The translations under genes were made by a program, and so were the position numbers. Of a DNA stretch of 13,305 nucleotides, positions 1 through 5,491 are shown piece by piece. Below the pieces are notes generated by a model, which had not been told where the DNA came from, did not search any database, and saw only the letters and a list, made by a program, of their open reading frames with translations. The first letter of the stretch is position 1. Every line of letters starts with the position of its first letter. The stretch is from Pavlovales sp. CCMP2436 (taxonomy: Eukaryota > Haptophyta > Pavlovophyceae > Pavlovales), in assembly GCA_026770615.1 (NCBI GenBank), contig MU631430.1:241002-254306 (forward strand). The letters are read 5' to 3'.

Positions 1-53
1 CCATTGCTTGCTCCGCTGCCACGTGCCTTTTTAAATTTAATGATTGCATTCAT

Positions 54-64
54 GGGGGGGGGGG
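54..64 (+). repeat. poly-G run (11 G)
   Basis: Uninterrupted run of 11 G on the plus strand, the first of nine runs of 8 or more in the window, all with G on this strand. It is the only one with no obvious minus-strand 3' splice site just beyond it. Confidence 0.95.
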
Positions 65-189
65 TTTAACAGAAGTAAGCATTGGTTGGGAAGGGTGAGG
101 CTGAAACTCAACAGAGTGGCGCTTAGACGCTGACACCCGGGGCCACCTGGACGTAGAAACTGCGCCCCAGGCGGTAGACGTGACATCAG

Positions 190-250
190 AACAATAACGT
201 AACAATAACGTAACAATAACGTAACAATAAAATAACGTAACATTAAAATG
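190..250. repeat. 11-bp tandem repeat (AACAATAACGT)
   Basis: Three consecutive exact units of AACAATAACGT followed by degenerate units (AACAATAAAATAACGT, AACATTAAAAT). Ordinary AT-rich minisatellite, probably noncoding. Confidence 0.9.
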
Positions 251-293
251 ACGCGCGCATCATTCAGGCGTAAGTGAAGAAATCATGCGCATT

Positions 294-325
294 CTTTATT
301 GCCTGTGAAGCAACAAGCGCTGCAA
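294..325 (-). repeat. repeat pair with stop codon and AATAAA, copy 1
   Basis: On the minus strand this reads CAG, then codons for R-L-L-L-H-R-Q, then TAA overlapping AATAAA. The related copy at 3655-3689 reads H-R-L-P-F-H-G, TAA, AATAAA. Both are followed by AATGCG. The pattern fits the last few codons and poly(A) signal of a duplicated gene end, but the match is short (about 32 bp, imperfect). Confidence 0.3.
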
Positions 326-441
326 CTTCACTTTTCCGATGAGTGAAAAAAAAAAGGTGGATGATTATGAGTGGCGCAACTGCATATTCTACAATACCCA
401 TACAAATTATGATGTGTAATTGATTCCGCGCGTTCGACCTC

Positions 442-507
442 TCATCGTCGTCGGTTCATAACGACGTCACTCTCGCGAGTAAATCCGCCGTGCCAGCAGG
501 TCTTCAG
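442..507 (-). CDS. candidate 3'-terminal exon, copy 1 of a three-copy family
   Basis: A CAG at 510-508 (minus strand, context TTACAG) is followed by 21 open codons and TGA. The peptide ends G-F-T-R-E-S-D-V-V-M-N-R-R-R-stop. The same ending occurs at 2915-2959 on the plus strand (R-K-S-D-V-V-M-N-R-R-Q-stop) and at 1842-1880 on the minus strand (C-E-S-D-V-V-M-K-R-R-R-stop), with the stop codon at the same place each time. GAC/GAT and CGA/CGT differences are silent; others change E/K, N/K, R/Q and R/C. Downstream, this copy has AATCAA where the others have AATAAA. No known domain. I infer a duplicated gene end; a noncoding repeat open by chance is the alternative. Confidence 0.35.
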   Translation of the reverse strand: MKTCWHGGFTRESDVVMNRRR

Positions 508-632
508 CTGTAACACATAATCAACAAATGGAACGTCCATGCTGTACGGTGGTTCGCAACGCGGTAGGTTATCATGTACCCCTCACGCGGCGAAAAGGCC
601 TCTAGATCATAGCGCATGTAAAGCCAGCGCAG
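504..632 (-). CDS. candidate exon starting CAG|CTGCG, unknown product
   Basis: After CAG at 635-633 (minus strand) there are 42 open codons beginning L-R-W-L-Y-M-R and ending TGA at 506-504. The codons are not GC-biased, so the open frame is less trivial than in the GC-rich parts. The exon start, CAG then CTGCG, is the same as at 4101, 4405 and 5845 on the minus strand, and the 95-bp repeat (655-748) lies about 20 bp upstream, as it also does for the 5845 exon. The end overlaps the next candidate exon (442-507) in another frame, so the two are probably alternatives or remnants. Function unknown. Confidence 0.3.
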   Translation of the reverse strand: MRWLYMRYDLEAFSPREGYMITYRVANHRTAWTFHLLIMCYS

Positions 633-654
633 CTGACTAAGACACGCATCAGGC

Positions 655-748
655 AATGGGCGACGCAGCGCTCAGACCAGCACAACATTTAGAACAGTCA
701 GACGCCAGCTTGAATCCCTATCAGAAATATGAAACAATCAAAATTAAT
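655..748. repeat. 95-bp dispersed repeat, copy 1
   Basis: Nearly the same as 5878-5968: both begin ATGGGCGACGCAGCGCTCAG and diverge slowly over about 90 bp. In the plus-strand ATG frame the differences hit codon positions 1, 2 and 3 without silent bias, and one copy has a stop where the other has K, so I do not call a protein. On the minus strand both copies sit 20-30 bp upstream of a CAG|CTGCG exon start, so they may be duplicated intron 3' ends. Confidence 0.85.
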
Positions 749-934
749 AAAGTGATACATGTGCTCGCTCAGCCGCCGCATGTCTCCTTAAAAGGATTCA
801 TTTGCATGTGTAAATATTTAGAAATACGCCCGTCCCCTGACAAGTCTCCACCGGACCCAAGCGTTGAGGAACACTCGGATCAAGGGACCTTTGCAGAGCA
901 TACGGATACCGTCCCCAGTGTATGTAGTGCTTAG

Positions 935-1750
935 CAGACGTGGTGGGTAGTGGGTTATGGGTAGTGGGTTGTGGGTTATGGGTAGTGGGTAGTGGGCAGT
1001 GGGTTATGGGTTGTGGGTAGTGGGTTGTGGGTAGTGGTTAGTGGGTTATGGGTTGTGGGTAGTGGGTATTGGGCAGTGGGTTATGGATTATGGGTTGTGG
1101 GTAGTGGGTATTGGGCAGTGGGTTGTGGGTTGTGGGTAGTGGGTAGTGGGTATTGGGTAGTGGGTTGTGGGCAGTGGGTTGTGGGTTGTGGGTAGTGGGT
1201 AGTGGGTATTGGGTAGTGGGTTGTGGGCAGTGGGTTGTGGGTTGTGGGTAGTGGGTATTGGGTTGTGGGTTGTGGGTTATGGGCAGTGGTTGTGGGTAGT
1301 GGGTAGTGGGTAGTGGGTGTGGGCAGTGGGTTGTGGGTAGTGGGTATTGGGCAGTGGGTATTGGGTTGTGGGCAGTGGGTAGTGGGTTGTGGGTAGTGGG
1401 TTGTGGGTTATGGGTAGTGGGTTGTGGGTAGTGGGCAGTGGGCAGTGGGTTGTGGGTTATGAGCAGTGGGCATTGGGCAGTGGGCAGTGGGCAGTGGGTT
1501 GTGGGTTATGGGTAGTGGGTTGTGGGTAGTGGGTTGTGGGTAGTGGGTAGTGGGTTATGGGTTGTGGATTGTGGGTTATGGGTAGTGGGTTGTGGGTATT
1601 GGGTAGTGGGTAGTGGGCAGTGGGTTGTAGGTAGTGGGTTGTGGGTTGTGGGTAGTGGGTTGTGGATTGTGGGTATTGGGCAGTGGGTTTTGGGTTATTG
1701 GGCAGTGGGTTGTGGGTTATGGGTAATAGGTTGTTGGTTGTGGGTGAGGC
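935..1750 (+). repeat. degenerate GGGTNNT heptamer array (about 115 units)
   Basis: More than 800 bp of 7-bp units, mainly GGGTAGT, GGGTTGT, GGGTTAT, GGGTATT and GGGCAGT, in no fixed order and with few phase slips. Guanine is almost entirely on the plus strand, so the array can form G-quadruplexes. Seven bases is the length of the TTTAGGG telomere unit of many plants and algae, and GGGTTAT is close to its rotation GGGTTTA, so an origin from telomeric repeats is possible but not shown. Open frames through it (G-S-G-L-W-V-V repeats) follow from the 21-bp super-period and are not genes. Confidence 0.95.
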
Positions 1751-1821
1751 AGCCGCAGCAGGCAGGCTGACGCAAGAACAAATGTATGAGAGGGCGGATT
1801 TAGGATCACATTAATATGCGA

Positions 1822-1880
1822 TTTATTCCGCTCGAGTCCTCTCATCGTCGTCGCTTCATAACGACGTCACTCTCGCAAGT
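1822..1880 (-). CDS. candidate 3'-terminal exon, copy 3 (remnant)
   Basis: Minus strand reads T-C-E-S-D-V-V-M-K-R-R-R then TGA at 1844-1842, matching the ends at 442-507 and 2892-2959. AATAAA follows 14 bases after the stop (1827-1822). Homology stops at about 1880, so no splice acceptor or upstream exon is preserved. Probably a truncated copy. Confidence 0.3.
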
Positions 1881-1935
1881 TAAGGGGCGGGGTAAAGTTA
1901 AGTTGAACGAACCAAAATAAGAAGTCTCACTGTTC

Positions 1936-2079
1936 CCTGAGCGCCCCTGCGACAGCATGCTAAGCCCCTACCACAATCCCTAGTCATTTAAAAACAAGTT
2001 GTAGAAATAAGAATCGTGAAAAATCCAAATAATCGTAAAAAAAAAAAAAAAAAACCTGAGACCCACTGCGACAGCATGC
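1936..2079 (+). mobile_element. candidate small retroposed insertion with poly(A) tail
   Basis: A 25-bp direct repeat, CCTGAG(N)6CTGCGACAGCATGC, occurs at 1936-1960 and 2055-2079 with 3 mismatches. The second copy directly follows an 18-A run (2037-2054). The 94 bp between (1961-2054) would be the insert, and the direct repeats its target-site duplication. That is the structure left by target-primed reverse transcription. The insert has no recognisable gene, and the divergence implies an old event or a coincidental duplication. Confidence 0.4.
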
Positions 2080-2177
2080 CACTTTTCCACTGAGAGACGA
2101 GCGCGCGAATAGATACTTGTTTGAGAGCTCAAAAAGACCTGCATCACGACGTGAACAAAAAAGACGTATCGCTGTCA

Positions 2178-2278
2178 GTTTGCAGCTGCCTTTATTTAGC
2201 AGTTGCCCCGGATTCGGCCCAGTCCGGATTCGAATTAGTTTGCTACCACGAGTTGTTGCACATTTGTACTCGCACCAG
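2178..2278 (+). repeat. dispersed ~100-bp hairpin repeat R1, copy 1
   Basis: Shares GGATTCGGCCCAGTC, GGATTCGAATTAGT and GAGTTGTTGCACAT with 2740-2838 (plus) and 3741-3841 (minus). It begins with a hairpin: CAGCTGC at 2183-2189 pairs with GCAGTTG at 2199-2205, with one G-T pair. No coding frame is shared. Confidence 0.85.
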
Positions 2279-2311
2279 CCACCCCCCCAACAAAATTAAA
2301 AAAAATCTTAC

Positions 2312-2382
2312 CAGTCGGGATGCTTTTGCAATTTTTGCGAGGGGCCGCCAGACGACGAGCACGTGCCCAACCTCGGCAACAT
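2312..2382 (-). CDS. candidate internal exon with VLVVWR motif
   Basis: Both ends carry strong splice signals on the minus strand. Upstream is a 14-C run and further pyrimidines ending CTCCCAAG (to 2383); downstream the sequence is CGACTG|GTAAGA (donor at 2311-2310). The 71-bp segment is open in the frame giving D-V-A-E-V-G-H-V-L-V-V-W-R-P-L-A-K-I-A-K, a helix-forming stretch with L-x-x-W-R spacing like several other minus-strand exons here. It could be one helical repeat of a larger protein. No start or stop codon, so internal only. Confidence 0.4.
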
Positions 2383-2396
2383 CTTGGGAGGAGGGA

Positions 2397-2410
2397 GGGG
2401 GGGGGGGGGG
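2397..2410 (+). repeat. poly-G run (14 G)
   Basis: On the minus strand this is a 14-C run continuing into CCTCCTCCC and then AAG, forming a long polypyrimidine tract before the exon at 2312-2382. Confidence 0.95.
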
Positions 2411-2531
2411 TGCGATTAAAACTAGCAGAGTGTCTCTGTGAGTGTTAAATGGGGTGCAGGAATTATATGGAGCACAAAGTCGCCACTTGGTACTTTTCAT
2501 TAATTGTCTGTGGGTGCTGCCGCTGCGCCAA

Positions 2532-2677
2532 AGCGCGCGCCAGGGTTTAACATCTTCCTGGAACGCAAATATCACTACCCAAGAATTCCGGGAAGTGAGG
2601 AATTTATGGGAATTCCTGGAGTGAAATCTGGAATTCATCTTCCTGAAACCGAAATGTGTAAAACCCTGGCGCGCGCT
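2532..2677. repeat. imperfect palindrome with 18-bp arms
   Basis: AGCGCGCGCCAGGGTTTA at 2532-2549 is the inverse of 2660-2677 with one mismatch. The 110-bp interior has partial inverted matches and several GAATTCC/GGAATTC blocks. It could be a small inverted-repeat element or a hairpin RNA. I see no target-site duplication. Open frames cross it on both strands (for example 2504-2713 plus), but the palindrome makes them unreliable. Confidence 0.6.
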
Positions 2678-2739
2678 GACGCGTCTACTAATTCACGAAT
2701 CCTATTAGACTAGACTCCAGGCATCTCAACAGGAGATAC

Positions 2740-2838
2740 GTTTGCGACTGCCTTTGTTCGGCAGTTGCCCGGATTCGGCCCAGTCTGGATTCGAATTAGT
2801 CTGCAGTCACGAGTTGTTGCACATTAGTACTCGCGCCA
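2740..2838 (+). repeat. dispersed hairpin repeat R1, copy 2
   Basis: Second copy of the 2178-2278 repeat. Its hairpin pairs GCGACTGCC (2744-2752) with GGCAGTTGC (2760-2768), again with one G-T pair but at a different position from copy 1. It lies upstream of the plus-strand terminal exon at 2892-2959. Confidence 0.85.
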
Positions 2839-2891
2839 CATACAAACATTTATTTGTTGGCAGCGGTGGGCCTTTAGCGCATAAGGCGCAG

Positions 2892-2981
2892 CTGGAGGTA
2901 CCTGCGGATGCGGCGGATTCACTCGCAAGAGTGATGTCGTTATGAACCGACGTCAATGAGAGGTCGAACGAGCGGAATAAA
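2892..2981 (+). CDS. candidate 3'-terminal exon, copy 2, with AATAAA
   Basis: Plus-strand relative of 442-507. From 2915 it reads G-F-T-R-K-S-D-V-V-M-N-R-R-Q and ends TGA at 2957-2959; AATAAA follows at 2976-2981. A CAG precedes CTG at 2892, as in copy 1, but the segment between that CTG and 2915 is one base out of frame relative to copy 1, so the exon starts elsewhere or this copy is broken. It lies opposite in direction to its relatives and converges on the minus-strand exon at 2998-3161. Confidence 0.35.
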
Positions 2982-2997
2982 TTAGACAGTAACTTAC

Positions 2998-3161
2998 TTG
3001 AGCGCAACGCCGCTACTGCCGCCACCAAAACGCGCACGCGCGCCGCCGCCGCAGCCCGCCGCCATCCGATCAGCACCGCCCGCGCGTGCGCAGCTTTTAA
3101 ATGCTGGCGGCAAAGATGTGCTAGAGCCCCCAGGGCTGCCGAGGCGCGCCAAGTCTCCAGC
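2998..3161 (-). CDS. candidate internal exon, Ala/Arg-rich helices with LxxWR motifs
   Basis: On the minus strand the segment runs from CCCCCGACAG|GCTGGAG (acceptor ending 3162) to CTCAA|GTAAGT (donor at 2997). It is open in the frame giving R-L-E-T-W-R, then later A-V-L-I-G-W-R-R-A-A-A-A-A-R-V-R-V-L. The two tryptophans are about 30 residues apart, each three residues after a leucine. The spacing recalls centrin-binding Sfi1-type repeats (A-x7-LL-x3-[FL]-x2-W-[KR]), but the leucine pair is missing, so this is only a resemblance. Any GC-rich frame tends to look Ala/Arg-rich. Confidence 0.35.
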
Positions 3162-3167
3162 CTGTCG

Positions 3168-3432
3168 GGGGTACGTGCGGGGGGTGTGGATGGGTCTAGG
3201 GCTAAGGCTAGGGCTAGAGCTAGGGCTGACGTGTTAGTAGTCTTACACAAGGTAATTCTTATTGTTGGCGGCATAGAGGGGATGCGTGTGGGGGATTTGC
3301 AAGGAGATACGTGTAGGGGATATGTGTGGAGATACGTGTGGGGTGTACGTGCAGGGGGTTTGTAAAAGGTATGGATAGGGCTAGGGGTATGGATGGGTCT
3401 AGGGCTAGGGCTATGGCTAGGACGAACATGTT
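3168..3432 (+). repeat. G-rich repeats including GGGCTA hexamers
   Basis: Two related blocks (about 3168-3240 and 3335-3432), each with TACGTGC-G-run, GGATGGGTCTAGGGCTA and a short (GGGCTA)n tract, followed by a sequence like GACGTGTTAG or GAACATGTTGG. A third end, GGGCTAGGGCTAACGTGTTAG, lies near 3696-3717. This is a degraded tandem duplication with telomere-like hexamers; GGGCTA differs from the TTAGGG rotation by one base. Confidence 0.75.
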
Positions 3433-3654
3433 GGCTATAAGGTATAGAAAAAGTGAGGTGCCAGCACCCTGATCTCACTTTATTCCCGGCCCACCGAGGA
3501 TAAACAGTGCAATTCTTCATTCCGAATAACTTTAAAATGCAAACCGGTTTTTATTTCCAGTCCCTAGCAACCGAGGCCTGGCTCTAGCAGTAGCTAGGTG
3601 CCCCCTGTGCTGCGGAGAGACATGTTTCTCCAGCCTATTTAACACCATCGCATT

Positions 3655-3689
3655 TTTATTACCCGTGAAACGGCAAGCGGTGCTGCAGA
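3655..3689 (-). repeat. repeat pair with stop codon and AATAAA, copy 2
   Basis: Counterpart of 294-325. On the minus strand it reads CAG, H-R-L-P-F-H-G, TAA, with AATAAA at 3660-3655 and AATGCG after it. Confidence 0.3.
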
Positions 3690-3740
3690 CAGGCAAGGGC
3701 TAGGGCTAACGTGTTAGCTATGAGATGTGGAAATGATAGT

Positions 3741-3841
3741 GGTGCGAGAACGATTGTGCAACAACTCGTGACAGCAGACTAATTCGAATCCGGACTGGGC
3801 TGAATCCGGGCAACTGCCAAAGAAAGGCAGTTGCAAGCGAA
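3741..3841 (-). repeat. dispersed hairpin repeat R1, copy 3 (inverted)
   Basis: Inverse of 2178-2278 and 2740-2838. The hairpin is perfect here: CAACTGCC at 3811-3818 and GGCAGTTG at 3826-3833, with a 7-base loop. Confidence 0.85.
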
Positions 3842-3907
3842 TTTGTAGGTTACATCAATTCGCTTGCACAACAAGTCGCCTTCCAATATTAGGCGACTTG
3901 TTGTACA
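3811..3907. repeat. cluster of three consecutive hairpins
   Basis: Three inverted repeats follow one another: 3811-3818/3826-3833 (8 bp), 3832-3843/3857-3868 (12 bp, TGCAAGCGAATT, loop 13) and 3865-3881/3891-3907 (16 of 17 bp, loop 9). Neighbouring arms overlap by two to four bases, so they can fold as alternatives or as a cruciform chain. No run of T follows, so a bacterial-type terminator is not implied. Confidence 0.8.
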
Positions 3908-3948
3908 ATAATATTGCAATCGATTAGTGGGATTGGTCTAACGGTTAC

Positions 3949-4101
3949 TCTTATCCACAACCTTCCAATCAGGGCTCGACGACCGCGCAGTGTCACGCCG
4001 GCACGCGTACGCGAACCCCCCTCCGCCCCAGCGGTGGTGGCGGCGGCGGCGGTGCGGCTTTGTGCGCCGTATGAAATTCGCCAGTCAGACCACGCACGCA
4101 G
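3949..4101 (-). CDS. candidate exon, LRAWSDWR start, tandem copy 1
   Basis: The minus strand has CCCGCGTACAG|CTGCGTGCG with the acceptor at 4103-4102. The exon then encodes L-R-A-W-S-D-W-R-I-S-Y-G-A-Q-S-R and stays open past two possible donors, AAG|GTTGTG (exon end 3962) and AGA|GTAACC (exon end 3949). The start repeats at 4242 and 4405 and, shortened by 2 bp, near 4554-4583. Between copies 1 and 2 the three differences in the first ten codons (CTG/CTA, CGT/CGC, ATT/ATC) are all silent, which favours past selection on protein. Copy 3 changes S to Y and I to N. Product unknown. Confidence 0.4.
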
Positions 4102-4211
4102 CTGTACGCGGGGGTTGTATAACATAAAGCAATATAACATAAATAATAATAGTTGTAATTATTATGTTATATTATTATATAGGCTCCATCTATCAGTAAT
4201 CTAATGTAAGA

Positions 4212-4242
4212 ATGAGATTCGCCAGTCAGACCACGCGCGTAG
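4212..4242 (-). pseudogene. LRAWSDWR exon start, tandem copy 2 (remnant)
   Basis: Minus strand ATACAG|CTACGCGCG gives L-R-A-W-S-D-W-R-I-S-F-L-H and then TAG. The acceptor is intact, but the frame closes soon after the conserved part, so this is a partial copy of the 3949-4101 exon. Confidence 0.4.
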
Positions 4243-4377
4243 CTGTATTTTATACATATCGTAAAATATATGCTAATTATTATTATAACTATTGTATTAT
4301 ATTAGATTGTTTATATTTTATAATCCTGTGCGACTTTCGCGCCGATGGTACACCTCGCGAATTTAGTGCGCCAAACT

Positions 4378-4405
4378 AATTTCGCCAGTCATACCACGCA
4401 CGCAG
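4378..4405 (-). pseudogene. LRAW exon start, tandem copy 3 (remnant)
   Basis: Minus strand GCATACAG|CTGCGTGCG gives L-R-A-W-Y-D-W-R-N then TAG. The intron side also matches copy 1: both have a TTATATTGCTTTA-like stretch and CCCC before TACAG, so the duplicated unit includes the intron 3' end. Confidence 0.4.
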
Positions 4406-4553
4406 CTGTATGCAGGGGTTTTATAATATAAAGCAATATAATATAAAACAATAATATTAATAATAATTATAATTATTGCATAATTATGCAGGCTAAGTCT
4501 ATCCGTAATCTAATATAAGAATGAGATAAGATAATAATAATATATTAGACTAG

Positions 4554-4583
4554 ATTCGCCAGCCAGACCACAACCACATGTAT
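4554..4583 (-). pseudogene. W-motif exon start, tandem copy 4 (degenerate)
   Basis: Minus strand gives M-W-L-W-S-G-W-R-I with a 2-bp deletion relative to copies 1-3 and no AG acceptor in place. It also resembles the TTTGGTTGTGGTCT stretch near 4950, and so links this family to the tandem units at 4600-5100. Confidence 0.35.
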
Positions 4584-4609
4584 AAAAGGGTACAGAGGAA
4601 GGTTATACT

Positions 4610-4692
4610 TAGGTCATTTGTAGGACTTACAAGCCAGTACTAACAAATCTCGGGATGCAATGTCAAGAAAAAAAATCAAGAAAAAAAATCAC
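4610..4692 (-). pseudogene. gene-end module copy C (decayed)
   Basis: Third copy of the last-intron plus terminal-exon unit. On the minus strand the donor region ACACGG|GTGATT (4692) is followed by a T-rich intron with TTTTTTTTCTTGA repeated twice. The acceptor position reads CATTGCAT instead of CATTGCAG, and the following frame stops after P-E-I-C. Splice site and frame are both lost, unlike copies A and B. Confidence 0.45.
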
Positions 4693-4743
4693 CCGTGTCT
4701 TGCCACATCCACAGGTAAGGGGGTAGGGATAGGCTATGTCTAG

Positions 4744-4785
4744 TCACTTATAGCATCTACAAGTCAGAACCTTGCAAATCTCGAG
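4744..4785 (-). CDS. gene-end module copy B: candidate terminal exon
   Basis: After CATTACAG (acceptor ending 4786, minus strand) 13 codons read L-E-I-C-K-V-L-T-C-R-C-Y-K and end TGA. Copy A (4997-5032) ends Y-N-stop at the matching place. The candidate intron (4921-4786, 136 bp) starts CCCGG|GTGTGT and is filled by a GT/CA microsatellite. The exon before it would end [11 protein letters not shown]. Confidence 0.35.
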   Translation of the reverse strand, partial: LEICKVLTCRCYK

Positions 4786-4795
4786 CTGTAATGTC

Positions 4796-4817
4796 ACACA
4801 CACACACACACACACAC

Positions 4818-4851
<34 letters not shown>

Positions 4852-4920
4852 CAACGCACACACACGCGTGCAGCAACGCACACACGCACACGCACCAACA
4901 AACACACACAGACACACACA
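4796..4920. repeat. CA/GT microsatellite with CG interruptions
   Basis: About 125 bp of (CA)n with short CGCG and CAACG interruptions. It occupies the same place, just after a GTG-type donor on the minus strand, as the ATT tract of the unit at 5033-5101 and the T-rich tract at 4656-4692. Confidence 0.95.
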
Positions 4921-4996
4921 CCCGGGTTCCGTGTTTCGTCGAGAGTAAGACCACAACCAAAGTTTTAAAAGGATACAGAGATAGGCTGTGTCTAGG

Positions 4997-5032
4997 TCAG
5001 TTGTAGCAGCTACCGTGCTTAAAAATCCCAGG
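4997..5032 (-). CDS. gene-end module copy A: candidate terminal exon
   Basis: Minus-strand acceptor GGCATTGCAG (ending 5033), then P-G-I-F-K-H-G-S-C-Y-N and TGA at 4999-4997. The preceding intron (5101-5033, 69 bp) starts CTG|GTGAGT, keeps phase 0 with the exon at 5102-5408 and contains an ATT microsatellite. Together they make a plausible last intron and last exon of that gene. Confidence 0.4.
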   Translation of the reverse strand, partial: PGIFKHGSCYN

Positions 5033-5101
5033 CTGCAATGCCCCCGCCCCCCTCCCGAATAAATAATAATAATAATAATGATAATAATAATAAAAACTCA
5101 C
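5033..5101 (-). other. candidate 69-bp intron with ATT repeat
   Basis: GTGAGT at the 5' end, (ATT/ATC)n through 5060-5093, a C-rich stretch, and GGCATTGCAG at the 3' end. Its length is in the same class as other inferred introns in the window (56, 65, 68, 71, 82, 86 bp). Confidence 0.45.
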
Positions 5102-5408
5102 CAGGGAGCCGTGTCTTGCAGAGAGCATGCCGACAGTTGCGATGGCGCGCGCACGCTTAATTCCCACTAGCATGAGTTGACTTGAGATTTTGTTCGAGCT
5201 TTCTCTCGGTACTCTTGAACCGCCCTCTCCCTCTCCCTCGCCCCCTTCCTCTCCCCATCTCTCTCCCCCTCTCCCACCCTCTCCCTCTCCCCATCTCTCT
5301 CCCTCGCCCCATCTCCATCCCTCTCCCTCAACTTCGCCCTCTCTCAGCCCCCGCCCCAAAAGACTCTGCCTGTCGGCGCTACCGGGCTCGTACGGAAACA
5401 AAGCAGAC
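5102..5408 (-). CDS. candidate exon, Glu/Gly-rich low-complexity protein
   Basis: The minus-strand acceptor is an 11-C run followed directly by AG; the exon starts G-TCT-GCT-TTG and reads S-A-L-F-P-Y-E-P-G-S-A-D-R-Q-S. A Gly/Glu/Arg/Trp-rich stretch of about 40 residues follows, coded by GGGAGA-like hexamers (5222-5345). The exon then returns to complex sequence (S-Q-L-M-L-V-G-I-K-R-A-R-A-I) and ends at CTG|GTGAGT. It is open for about 102 codons and joins the next exon (4997-5032) in phase. The acceptor and first codons are duplicated at 5491. The low-complexity core is likely disordered. Function unknown. Confidence 0.45.
5222..5345 (+). repeat. CCCTCT-type polypyrimidine tract
   Basis: About 120 bp of C and T on the plus strand in hexamer-like units, lying inside the exon above, where the minus strand encodes Glu/Gly. 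Such tracts can form triplex DNA. Confidence 0.9.
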
Positions 5409-5410
5409 CT

Positions 5411-5421
5411 GGGGGGGGGGG
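5411..5421 (+). repeat. poly-G run (11 G), minus-strand 3' splice context
   Basis: On the minus strand the C run ends directly in AG before the exon at 5102-5408. The adjoining TTATTATCAGTTTATAA on the plus strand is repeated in altered form after the G run at 5525-5530. Confidence 0.9.
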
Positions 5422-5491
5422 TGTTATTATCAGTTTATAACAATTATGTATATCATTATTATTATCGGTATCGTACGCAAGCAAAGCAGAC
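5422..5491 (-). pseudogene. duplicated exon start with its own acceptor
   Basis: Minus strand CCCCCCCCTCTAG|GTCTGCTTTGC (exon start 5491) copies the acceptor and first codons of the 5102-5408 exon: S-A-L-L-A-Y-D here, S-A-L-F-P-Y-E there. The complex part lasts only about 27 bp before AT-rich repeats. No donor is evident, so it is probably a non-functional duplicate or an alternative 3' splice site. Confidence 0.45.

Larger units (their letters stand above)
1..441. other. AT-rich flank, no clear gene
   Basis: No convincing open frame. It holds an 11-G run (54-64), an 11-bp tandem repeat (190-250) and, on the minus strand, an AATAAA hexamer at 295-300. A stretch at about 294-325 resembles 3655-3689 (listed separately). 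The small frame at 37-243 minus runs through the tandem repeat and the C run, so I do not treat it as a gene. Confidence 0.5.

Noticed and set aside
656..934. Plus-strand ORF starting MGDAALRP
   Set aside because: Its repeat copy at 5880 has a stop after 23 codons, and changes between copies show no codon-position bias.
992..1770. Open frames coding G-S-G-L-W-V-V repeats (992-1195, 1522-1770)
   Set aside because: They arise from three 7-bp units making a 21-bp period; the frame breaks whenever a unit slips, and composition is entirely that of the array.
2243..2638. Minus-strand 131-codon ORF as one protein
   Set aside because: It translates a 14-C run as prolines and crosses a strong donor (GTAAGA) and half a palindrome; only the 2312-2382 exon is kept.
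3741..3841. tRNA-like B box (ATTCGAATCC) in repeat R1, suggesting a tRNA-derived SINE
   Set aside because: No A box at the proper distance and the flanking bases do not form a T stem.
4744..4960. Cys/Val and His/Thr repeat proteins on both strands
   Set aside because: Translation of the CA/GT microsatellite; the continuous frame adds nothing beyond the flanking exon-like parts listed.
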